DNA from: Nansenia antarctica
Taxonomy: Eukaryota > Chordata > Actinopteri > Argentiniformes > Microstomatidae
NCBI GenBank assembly: GCA_963989245.1
Contig: OZ022339.1
Coordinates: 15,936,988 to 16,000,987 of the forward strand
DNA length: 64,000 nucleotides
Reading direction: 5' to 3'
The notes below the pieces were generated by a model, which was given only the letters and a program-made list of their open reading frames with translations, was not told the DNA's origin and made no database searches. This document shows positions 36,429-45,738 of this stretch, one piece after another; the first letter of the stretch is position 1, and each line of letters starts with the position of its first letter. Both the position numbers and the translations under genes were made by a program.

Positions 36429-36510
36429 AGTAGCAGTGGTGTTCGTCTATAACGAGTACCCTGTCCCCAAAAGGACCGACTGGGTACTCGTTATAGATGA
36501 ACACTGCTAC
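36429..36510. mobile_element. 82-bp foldback element
   Basis: The left arm ends ctataacgagtaccc. The right arm (36482-36510) is gggtactcgttatagatgaa then cactgctac. The arms pair over about 29 bp with one extra base on the left, around a 20-base loop. It looks like a minimal foldback MITE, but no second copy is seen here. Confidence 0.6.
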
Positions 36511-36879
36511 AAACCCGAATATCAACAACGTTTGTAATAACACAGAGCTCAAATTATAATCAGAAGTACACCTTTTATCAGGAAAATTCAAAGACAATAG
36601 GGTAGAGGCTTTGTTGTCTAGAATTCTGTTGTCTGGAATTCAGCGTCATAATTTAAAGCTCTACACACTGTGCAGTAAAGCCTCCCATCACCTTGGGAGG
36701 GAACACCCACCACCACAACCACCCTTCATAAATGGACAATGTCCCACACTATTGGTCGCCATCATCCGCAGACATTGACAGACACCAATAGCAAGTTCCA
36801 AAGGGAAACAGCTGACAGCTCTCTTATGCCTGCACAAATTATGTGAGGGAACACACTTGACTTAGCCAACCTCTACGCC

Positions 36880-37300
36880 ACCTCTACGCCAATGCGGCAG
36901 TCACGCTGCCTGGTCACGTCTCTTCACTACACTCGCTCCCCGCTGGTGGAATGAGCTTCCCATGGCTGTCAGAACTGCAGAGTCACTCCCAATCTCCTGT
37001 GTGAGACTGAAGACCCATCTTTTGAGGTTACATCTTCTGCTCCTCCTGAGACATCTACTACCCCCCAGCACTGTGCCTCCTGAGACACCTGCTTCCCCCT
37101 ATACTGTGTCTCCTAAGACCTTCTTTTCTTTCATTTTCTATCACGACGACTGCCAATGGCCCCTGGCCTGAGCTAGATTACTCTTCCTGCTACGACTGGT
37201 GAATTGATGATTCACTTGTTTAGTCAAATGTATCGATTGTAAGTCGCTTTGGAATAAGGCGTCTGCTAAATGCCAAACATTTAAATGTAAACTCAGCAGA
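36880..37300 (+). mobile_element. LINE 3' end, copy 2
   Basis: It encodes a degenerate C-terminus (ELPMAVRTAESLPISCV, RLKTHLLRLHLL). A non-coding tail follows, with gcctgagctagattactctt and ctggtgaattgatgattcac, ending gcgtctgctaaatgcc. The same tail occurs inverted at 2019-2450 and direct at 54467-54735. Confidence 0.8.
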
Positions 37301-37639
37301 AACACCTGTCAAGCCCATTACTTTTGAGTACCCTAAACTATACATAACAAGTGTTGTAATTCCCAAATGTTGAAACAATATGTACATAAATAAAAGAAAC
37401 GCATCTTTACTTTAACCTCAAAGTAATTGTTAGATTTAATATCCAAACTTTTGGAGTGTAGACCCAAACACAGAAAAAATGTGTCACTGTCTCATTACTT
37501 ACGCAGGACACTGTAAATGATGCTTATAATCAACATTTTATCTCAGCAGACTTTTTGCTTGAGAGAAACGGTAGTTTAGCCGACCCTTGTGCTTCCATCT
37601 CCCAGCCTGCAGTTGGCTAAACTACCAGCAAATTGTTGT

Positions 37640-38110
37640 TTTCATTTCAACTATGTTCTACTTGTGATGTGCTAGATGCCCTGCTTCAATTTGTCATAAA
37701 AACCTTCACTATTATCACTATCCCCAAGGTTCGGAAGGCAGCCCATGTGCTCCCTCTCCATAAAGGTGGCCACCCCTCGGGCCTAGATAACTATCGTCCA
37801 ATATCCAACCCATCTTGCTTCTCCAAAGTATTCTCATGTCAACGTTCAGCTATGAACCTTTTTATCTCCTCATTCTATTAAACATGTCCACCAATCTGGC
37901 TTTAGACCTGAACACAGCACAGTATCAGCTGCTACACTTAGAGGTTGTATTAAATTGCCTAGATCAAAACATACATTGTGTTACCTTATTTATAGAACTA
38001 TCCAAGTCATTCTACGAGGTCAACCATTACATACTCATTCAGAGGTTGTTTGAAATAGGCCTGGATGAGGCTTCACGTAGCTGGTTTTAAAACGATTTAA
38101 CAGACAGAAT
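37640..38110 (+). mobile_element. LINE reverse-transcriptase fragment
   Basis: Plus-strand frames give VLPLHKGGHPSGLDNYRPIS, a core RT motif. After a frameshift they give LFIELSKSFYEVNHYILIQ and LFEIGLDEASRSWF, the degraded form of the D-L-S-K-A-F-D catalytic region, where the second Asp is lost. It is a dead fragment of a jockey/L2-like element inside a kcnma1 intron. Confidence 0.85.
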
Positions 38111-38304
38111 GCTGTTTTTATAATACAGTTTATGTGTAAATAATTGTAACCTGCACTTGTAAGCCGATGACACTGTATTTTCCAAATAACTCAAATATGA
38201 GTCTGTTTATTTATGCCTATGCCTATGAACTTACAGGGAATATGGGGGAACCATCTATCATTTCCCCGTATTCTACATGCCTAAACTCTATCTACACAGT
38301 GCTG

Positions 38305-38311
38305 TGTGATC

Positions 38312-38358
<47 letters not shown>

Positions 38359-38810
38359 ATTAGACTTATATAGCGCTTTTCTAGACACTCAAAGACGCTT
38401 TACAAACTGAAAAGATCGAGTAGTAATAACAAAAAGAAACAAAAGATAGTTAAAAGAAAGTATAGGGGTCTAATTAATTTTTAGATTACTAATCTAAATC
38501 TAAGTGTCTTTGTAGGACAATCTACTCTGTATACCGCAATTACACCTAGATTTCGGGCGGAGAAGCAGCGAACAAGCGACGCCAGGGTCCTCTCTCAACC
38601 GTCATTTTTTTAAAAGCTCAAATTTGTATCAAGGTTTTACGAAAGTCCTTGGTTATCATTTTTAGATTACTGAATCTAAACCTAAGTGTCTTTGTAGGAC
38701 AATCTACTCTGGATACTGCAATTACACCTAGATTTCGGGCAGAGTCCGAAATCGGCGAACAAGCAACACCAGCGTCCTCTCTCAACCGGACATTTTTTAA
38801 AAGTACATGA
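38305..38810 (-). repeat. dispersed repeat, two ~175-bp tandem units plus (AAT)n
   Basis: An AAT run (38315-38356) is followed by tatagcgcttttctagacac. Then come two units that each contain ctaagtgtctttgtaggaca, then cacctagatttcgggc and ctctctcaacc. The same two-unit arrangement occurs inverted at 55445-55990. Confidence 0.85.
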
Positions 38811-39469
38811 CTAAACTCTGTACATGCCTAAACCTGTACTCAAAGTACATGCCTAAACTCTATCTACACGGTAGTGTGTGATCTGTTCCTTCTGAAGTGG
38901 TGATTTGACGTTGTTCATTGTCTAGGGTGTCATGCTCTCCCGTCTCTCCCTTACAGCCCTTCAGACTCTGCTTCTCTGTGTGCCATGACGGGCCCGTGTC
39001 ACTGGGTGTCCGGGGCTGAGTGGCAGCTCCCCTCCCTGGGCCCTCTGACAGCCCCGCAGAGCCTCATGATGGATGAGCGGGGTCCATTAGCGGGTCTCAC
39101 CCCTGACACCACAGCACACAGCCAGACTACCCAGCTGCCTGCTTGCCTTGCCTCGGTCCAGTACTTAGCTTGAACAACACTCACTGGGAGAGCTTCTCAG
39201 ACCAAGACATCGCCACACCAGAGGGGGGGGAGTGGTGATGGACAAGAGAGAGGAAGAAGAAGACTAAAGGCTGTTTAATAACGTGTCGATCGACATATCA
39301 TCTCTTGACAAGAGACGGCCGTTGTTATAGACAATCTATGACATAAGAAAGTTCAGAAGGTGAGCGAAACCCCTTGGTGACACTCCAAACTGTCGACTAG
39401 ACGTAATTTCTCTCAATGAACAGTTGTCAGCAGTGTAGATGCACAAAGCATAAATCAACCTTAAAAAGA
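38811..39469 (-). other. kcnma1 intron
   Basis: No exon, RNA or named repeat is recognised. Confidence 0.45.
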
Positions 39470-39794
39470 TGGGTGGAGAAACATCCACTAGAGTGCTTTC
39501 TTCCACCTCAAAAACATTGCCAGACTCCGATCATCCCTCTCTGACTCCGTGGCCGAAAAACCCTCATCCACGACTTGGTCACCTCCCACCTGGACTATTG
39601 CAATGGAGTCCTGTTCGGGGTTCCCAGCAAAGCCCTGGACAGGCTCCAGTATGTGCAGAACTCAGCTGCCAGGGTTTTCACCCACGCCAAGCCCTGGCAG
39701 CACATCACCTGCACATCTTTCTGTCAAATCTGTAAAGCGTCCTTGGGGTTTGTGAAAGGCGCTATATAAAACCAAGATATTATTATTATCATTA

Positions 39795-39846
<52 letters not shown>

Positions 39847-39860
39847 AAACAGAGGAGAAA
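39470..39860 (+). mobile_element. L2-like LINE 3' end with (ATT)n tail
   Basis: A plus-strand frame reads LVTSHLDYCNGVLFGVPSK, then ALDRLQYVQNSAARVFTHAK, the typical RT thumb region of L2-type elements (SRLDYCN...QNAAARV). The non-coding end has gtgaaaggcgctatataaa and an ATT run to 39845. Confidence 0.85.
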
Positions 39861-40860
39861 ATCCCACTTTTCCTTATCTTATCTTTAGCTTCACTTCCAG
39901 GGGCTGACATTGTTGGGAGATGAAAGGGTTTGTTTGGACCTTCCCGGCCCACCTTGTGTGTCATACCTGCCATTTAGGTAGAACTTCAGCCCCTACCTCA
40001 CCTATTTGATAAGCCCCCTTGGAAGTTTGTTTCGTGACACTTCAGATGAAGAGGAGCGGTGGCAACAACTTCCCTTTTGATGTCAGTGGAGCCGGCAGGG
40101 CTGTCTGATCAACGTGGCATTTCATTTACCACTTCTGCCTACTCGTAATGCCAGAGCTCTGCATCTAAGGCGACGATATCCTTTAAGTTCCCCCCCTTCA
40201 CTTTACTCTGTGCGTGTTCAAGTGTGTCGGCGGCGTACGAGAGTTCGAGGGATCTGCAGTGTTTTAGAGGGCTTCTAGTCTGTGTGTCGTGGAAGCGGAA
40301 TGCACAAAATGCACACTGCACTGTGCACTGTGTCCGACAACTTCTTAAGTTACAGTACACACACACACATCATCAATAATAATATATAAAAAAAATAAAA
40401 AAAATAAAATAATATATTCCGAAATAAATACTGTATCTCATATACTGTAGCTATTGTGAATAAATACACAAACAGCTAGTGAACGAGACAGCAGCCGAAT
40501 GAGTTTCAATAAAAACATGGCCGCAGACATTCATTTTTACATGTTTTACAGTAAAAACTCCCTGTGTTGTCCTGTGGCTTTTGCCCACTGGCATCCTACA
40601 GTACAGTATGTGAACACTGAAGAAAGTCTCCCTACTCTGCCTGGCTTCAAAGTCACTCACCTCACACCCATCTCTCCTGCTTGTTGGAACTGCACCAACA
40701 CTGAACAGTTACCTACCAGGATCGAATACCCTAAGGCTATGAGAAGACTAGCCCATGAGGTAGCCATATCTACAGACACAGTATGGATTTCAACTTACAA
40801 AGAGACTTGATTTGGTTATTTGAGCTTTTCCCCCCCCATGCATACAATCTCGTACTATCA
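39861..40860 (-). other. kcnma1 intron
   Basis: I see no exon. An A/T-rich stretch lies at 40374-40415. Confidence 0.45.
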
Positions 40861-41070
40861 CCGTTTCGCAATGCATCATAGATGCCCAGCGGCATTTAGG
40901 AGCCGGATGGCTGTGGGGAAAAAGCTGTTGGTATGTCGGACCTTCACAGTATTTATGGACCGCACCCTCCTGCCTGAGGGGAGCGGGGCGAAGAGACCGT
41001 GTCCTGGGTGTGCGGGGTCAGCCATGATCTTCCTGGCCCTCCCCAAAGCCCTACTTTTAAACAGGGCCTC
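40861..41070 (-). mobile_element. LINE C-terminal fragment
   Basis: On the minus strand the sequence gives ...LFAPLPSGRRVRSIN and then NSFFPTAIRLLN, with gaps and frameshifts. This is the same C-terminal signature (LLPSGKRYRS...NSYFPQAIRLL) seen in the LINE at 52720-54466. Confidence 0.65.
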
Positions 41071-41237
41071 AATAGCCTGTCATAAAGAGCATGCTCATCA
41101 TGTTCAACTGTACCATTATACTATGTCATCAATGGAATAAGGTGGAACCAAAAAGCATGTATTGTTGTATTTAATATACTTATTGCACTCCTAAAACAGT
41201 TGTGACATCTGACATGTTGTGCTCCACATGTGACAAG

Positions 41238-41522
41238 TTAACACGAGAACAGCCATGGGTGGGGTCATTTGACCAAGTGAGTAAAAAAAATGGTATACCT
41301 TTGCACTCGCTAACATTTCAGGACAAAATCACATCAGGATAACCTAGTATAAAGCTATTTTGCAGTTTTTCTGTATAGGAGGCAGGCTAATTTACAAGAC
41401 GCGCCAACTAGTGGTCTTTGTGTGTAAGTAGCAGCTTCCCATTCTAAATACTATGTTAATTTGTCCCCCGAGGCGGCGCTAAGAGTAGGTGAAATAGGCA
41501 CGGATGTTCTAGTGGTGTTTAA
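41238..41522 (+). mobile_element. TTAA MITE, copy 3, next to the calcium-bowl exon
   Basis: The body 41242-41518 starts cacgagaacagcc and is flanked by TTAA at 41238-41241 and 41519-41522. It is shorter than copy 1 because part of the interior is deleted. Its right edge lies 17 nt from the end of the kcnma1 exon at 41540. Confidence 0.87.
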
Positions 41523-41539
41523 ATCAGTAGGATACTCAC

Positions 41540-41670
41540 TGCACTCATGAGGGAGTCCAGTACGCTGACAGCGAAGGCGGTGCCGCAGGCGAAGGGCTGT
41601 GTCAGGTACAGTTCTGTGTCCGGGTCGTCATCGTCATCTTGGTCCAGGAACTGAACGTTTGAGTCGTTCA
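41540..41670 (-). CDS. kcnma1: kcnma1 exon, calcium bowl
   Basis: The acceptor is ctctcag at 41677-41671 and the donor is gtgagt. The first two bases complete a Val whose G comes from either alternative upstream exon. It reads NDSNVQFLDQDDDDDPDTE, then LYLTQPFACGTAFAVSVLD and SLMSA. The Asp cluster is the calcium bowl, the high-affinity Ca2+ site of RCK2. All five consecutive Asp residues are present, so Ca2+ binding should be intact. Its 131 nt run from phase 1 to phase 0. Confidence 0.98.
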
Positions 41671-42579
41671 CTGAGAGAGGAGACACCCAACCAGTCAGAG
41701 AGGGGTGCAACGAGAGCAGAAACACACCAAACACACACACACACACACACCAACACACCTGAGAATGCTAGAAGAGGCCTAAGGGAATGAGGTACAGTGG
41801 TTCCCATTCTTGTTTTGTGTTCTGACCCGTCTAGAGATTCAGCAGTGTTCTTGCGAAGTCAACAAGAGCATTCTTTCTAGTCAGGACCCCAGTTGAAGGT
41901 AGTGACCGAAAACGAATCAGCTACAAACTCTGTCTCAGGTCTCAGGTATATAGGTATCAATAGGAATATAGCAACTTTAGATATAATGGAATAAATGATT
42001 GATGCACAGTATATTCTTTCATAAACAATCCATTTATATGTATTAGAGTACTGTATGTAGCTTAGTACATCACATCTTGGTTGAAAACATTCATTATACT
42101 TTATTCTATATGTTTCACTAACAATAATACTTGATGTAGGCTTTACTTAGCGTGCTTCAAGTTCCAAAATGTGGGAAGAAAATGAAATGCTACAACTTCA
42201 TGACCCCGGTCATGAAAACAGACAGATTCTACATTGTCTATGAAAATATTGTGCATATTATGTGAAAGATTCATGCTCTTAAGGTAACATGCATTCTGGA
42301 AGTTTTTTTTTATATCTCAGATAAGGAAAATGTGTTGGTCACATCATCACCTATTGAGATATTCATCCAGGTATTTACCTTTTCCTGAAAGTCAAATTGT
42401 TTACCAACCAACAACATAATGATCTGTGAAAATAACATCTACAGCACAACTGCCAAAATTGAAGGAATATTATATTTTTGCAAATGTTAAGCGTGATGAA
42501 ATGCTCAAATGATCACATGGGGAAGAAAGAAATGAACTCAAACAAACTTATTTCAAACAACAGCCTGACTTTTCCATCA
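41671..42579 (-). other. kcnma1 intron
   Basis: A (CA)n run of about 20 bases lies at 41731-41751. No other structure is seen. Confidence 0.5.
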
Positions 42580-42833
42580 CATCGTTAGCATCATAGCATA
42601 ATTGCCTAAGTCATATTTTGGCCAAATTGAGATATCTGCCTAACTCTACTCTCCTAACACTGCTGATTCACTGCATTATTGCCTATGCCATCAGAATGCT
42701 TGTTACATTCCAAAATCACTTTTCACTTTCCATCTCTTTGACATAGGGCATTTTTGACACTACATACAAACCAGTATGGCTCGGCTGACCACGTGAAGCA
42801 CGACTTAGGCAATTATGCTACGAGGCTAAAGAC
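42580..42833 (-). mobile_element. 270-bp MITE, family G, copy 2 (inverted)
   Basis: It is the reverse complement of 29518-29787 over its whole length with modest divergence. Its ends are catcgttagcatcatagc and ttatgctacgaggctaaaga. Confidence 0.88.
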
Positions 42834-43149
42834 ATGGTATATTTGTCGTTCTAGTGCCAGTGGCCAGTGATGTAAGGGAAGGGTCTGGGAGCAACTTATT
42901 TGAAAAGTCTTCCTTTGACTCCTTCAAAAATCTATGCTTCCCAGATTAGCTCTGGCAACCAAAAAAACAAAACAAAAAAACAGAAACCCCCCAAAATAAA
43001 AATATAAAAATAAACACCTTAAAGGGAAGGTTTGATCTTAGAGCTTTTGTTTTTGAAAAGTGTGATTTCTACCCAGGCTTCCTGTCCGCTGTGAAACAGA
43101 AACGTCAGTCAAAGAGACAAGGGGCTGATGCAAACGGGCCTGGGCCAGA

Positions 43150-43222
43150 GAACTGAACTGGTGTGGGGTGGGGGGTGGGGGTACGGGATCGTGGTGGGGG
43201 GTGGGAGGTTGGGGGGCGGGGT
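43150..43222 (+). repeat. G-rich tract, possible G-quadruplex
   Basis: Several runs of four to seven G occur close together on the plus strand (ggtgtggggtggggggtggg and following). In the kcnma1 transcript the tract is C-rich. Confidence 0.6.
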
Positions 43223-43490
43223 GATATGAAAACAGCCACGAGGACAGACTGTGCATGATCAAAGGCCTTAGCGATGCTCTGAGGAACCAAACGCAAAAAA
43301 GAAAAAGAAGAAAAAAAAAACACCAACAGAGAAAAAGAAAGAAAATCATTAAAAAAAAAAGAAGAGAAGAAAAAAGAGGCCAAAACAAGACAGTCAATTC
43401 CAACCAGAACGGAGAATACAAACATGTGTTCAAAGTGAAGCCATGGGAGAGGCGATGGCCTCGACTGCAGCCAGAAAAATCAAGGCAAGC

Positions 43491-43493
<3 letters not shown>

Positions 43494-43571
<78 letters not shown>
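43494..43571. repeat. (GA)n microsatellite
   Basis: A pure GA run of about 39 units lies 61 nt past the donor of the alternative exon 43632-43715 on the kcnma1 strand, where it reads CU. Confidence 0.97.
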
Positions 43572-43573
<2 letters not shown>

Positions 43574-43631
43574 GCGGAACGAGGGAACGAACGAACGACA
43601 GCAGCAGGAGGGACAAAAGGCTCAGGCTTAC

Positions 43632-43715
43632 CCAGCTCTGTTATGATCTGTATGTTGGTTCCACTGTTTTTTTCCTGACTGAATTGAACCAATGGCAGTA
43701 GTTTGCCAGGTTTAG
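43632..43715 (-). CDS. kcnma1: kcnma1 alternative exon (mutually exclusive with 45274-45387)
   Basis: The minus strand reads catcattag, then CT AAA CCT GGC, ending GAG CTG G before gtaagc. Joined to the exon at 49394-49586, which leaves a G, it gives A-KPGKLLPLVQ, then FSQEKNSGTNIQIITEL and a split Val. The 84 nt preserve frame. Its end, GTNIQIITEL, parallels GANIPIITEL of the exon at 45274-45387. A comparable short exon (AKPGK...NSGT...ITEL) is known in mammalian BK isoforms. The shared phases and shared ITEL-V junction show that the two exons substitute for each other. The AAA run and the TAG acceptor are weaker signals than in constitutive exons. Confidence 0.88.
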
Positions 43716-44783
43716 CTAATGATGATGAGACAGTGTGAAGAGGAGGAGGAGGAGAGATAGTGTCGTTATTGAAACAGCTTCACAGAGAGGAAGAAAGGCA
43801 TTTTTTCTGTTTAAGACCACTCATCCCGTCGACCCACGGGGAATTATGACCTGAAGCTAAACGGGGATCCACGGTTGTCCACAGCGATACGAGTAGGGTT
43901 CGACAGATCACAGTGTTTCGAAAGATATACAGAGGCCAACAAATGTCACCGAAGCGAAACCGCACAGCACCACGAAAGCGGGAATCGCTTATTTGTACAG
44001 CCACGCTCGAAAGACACGCAAAGGGATATACACAACGCTCCTATCCATAAACACCGAACTTTTACACAACTCCCATTAAAAATCGATCATGCATATTCAA
44101 GACGAGGCGAAAAGCTTTTGATGTTCCTGATTTTGACTTTAATCTCGTCCCTGGCACTGTAAAGTGAGAACACTGACACTACGATTAGAGTGTTCTGGTT
44201 TCCACGGAGACCCTGATCTCCTTTCTCCTATCTCTGCCTTCCATCCTCCTCCCCGTGTCACGGAGGAACAGGACACGGTCAGGACTGCGTTAGACTCTAC
44301 AGTGACATAAAAAGCCTCGGAACGGCTATGGCTAGATAGAACCTGCGGAGGTGCATTTACCATAAACACCCCCCCCTCCCCAAATACGATTTAAAATCGG
44401 ACAAACCTTGAGAGAATGCATCCAAAACACAAGTAGCTAATATACAGTTCTGTTGATACCGTACAGTGTCATAATGGAGACAATGCTATGAAGGGAGATC
44501 GGAGAAGGGAAAACGGAGGAATTGTATGTCTGTCCCTCATAATGAGTGCAAGCCCCTAGTCTCGGTGGCTCCCTTAGCTGCGCCTCCAACTCCAGTGTTT
44601 CCCCTAATGGGGTCAGAGGGAGAGAGAGTGGCTGGTCTCTGGTGCTTTAGTCTTGGGCCCCTCTTGAGAGATCTGAAACTTTCATGAGTCCCCTAGACCG
44701 CAGGGAATAGAGCCACCACTTTTGTTATTAGTAAATGGACCTATTTCGCAACTGTGGCACTTTTATTCTCCCCCCTCTCACTT

Positions 44784-44873
<90 letters not shown>

Positions 44874-45273
44874 TCTCCATTAAGGGTAACAAAGTACAAG
44901 AAGTGAGTCAGACATCTCAGGTGGAGGTCAAAGAAACAGAACGACATTTTGAAAACGATAACACTGTTCCAGTCGATACAGTACGAGATACAAATGTTAG
45001 CCCAAGGTAAACTACGTTTATTCAGGATTATCCTTAGACTAGAACGAGTCCGAGCCACAGATATGAAGAGTCTCGCAAACTATCCTCCAAATCGGCACCA
45101 AATGTTTCTTTGCGGAAAAAGAAAAGTGACATTCCGACTCGAATGCGATCGTCGCTAACAATTGGTGTCGATATGATGGCCGACAGAATAAACTATCTAC
45201 AAGTGAGTTTGCTGTGCTCTGTACATCTGTGGCTGTGTGAAGAGAGGCGGGTTGGGCTGGGATACCGGCTCAC
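43716..45273 (-). other. kcnma1 intron between the alternative exons
   Basis: It contains a CT microsatellite at 44789-44870. On the kcnma1 strand this reads GA. I see no other exon. Confidence 0.6.
44789..44870. repeat. (CT)n microsatellite
   Basis: A pure CT run of about 40 units. With the GA run at 43494-43571 it forms inverted purine/pyrimidine blocks on either side of the 43632-43715 exon. Confidence 0.97.
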
Positions 45274-45387
45274 CTAGTTCAGTGATGATGGGGATGTTTG
45301 CTCCTGTGGTGACGGAAGCCTGCCGCACTAAGCCATGTACTGGACTGCTGTCTGGAGATGACCTGTCCATTCCAGGAGGCGTGAAAC
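45274..45387 (-). CDS. kcnma1: kcnma1 exon (GFTPPGM...ITEL), default of the exclusive pair
   Basis: The acceptor is gatgtag and the donor is gtgagc. The first two bases complete a Gly. It reads GFTPPGMDRSSPDSS, then PVHGLVRQASVTTGANIP and IITEL, plus the G of a split Val. The exon has 114 nt, a multiple of three. The Pro/Ser-rich part is a flexible loop before the calcium bowl and contains RQAS, a possible basophilic-kinase site. It matches the common vertebrate BK sequence closely. Confidence 0.97.
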
Positions 45388-45621
45388 CTACATCGGGCGA
45401 CAACAAGGACACACCCATGCGCACACGCACACACACAGACACGCACGCATACACACACACAGACAAACCATCAATCAACTACCTATGTGGTAAATATACA
45501 GTACATTACATAAACAGGTTGATGAAAACAAGCGACGTGATTGTGATGGAAACTACAGAAATACATTTGAGTTTTTTTCTCATTTTCTAATTTGTTGTGT
45601 AACCGTTGTATGAAAGGCCGC

Positions 45622-45738
45622 GAGGCTGTGTGATTTATCATGGATATTGTCACATGGTACAGGTTTGCAGGCACACTGTGCATGGTGCCTAACAACCCCC
45701 CCCTACCCGTGACAATATTGGCTATAAATCACAGCCTC
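45622..45738. mobile_element. foldback with ~30-bp arms
   Basis: gaggctgtgtgatttatcat with ggatattgtcac (45622-45653) pairs with gtgacaatattggctataaa and tcacagcctc (45709-45738). The loop is about 55 bp. It is probably a small MITE, as no coding sequence is present. Confidence 0.6.

Noticed and set aside
37640..39860. Possible host gene with reverse-transcriptase-like domains
   Set aside because: Frames are broken and the pieces match different LINE ends. They are dead retrotransposon fragments.
43038..43616. A 192-codon minus-strand frame upstream of the MITE
   Set aside because: It is built from CT-repeat and polypyrimidine translation and does not match kcnma1 phases.
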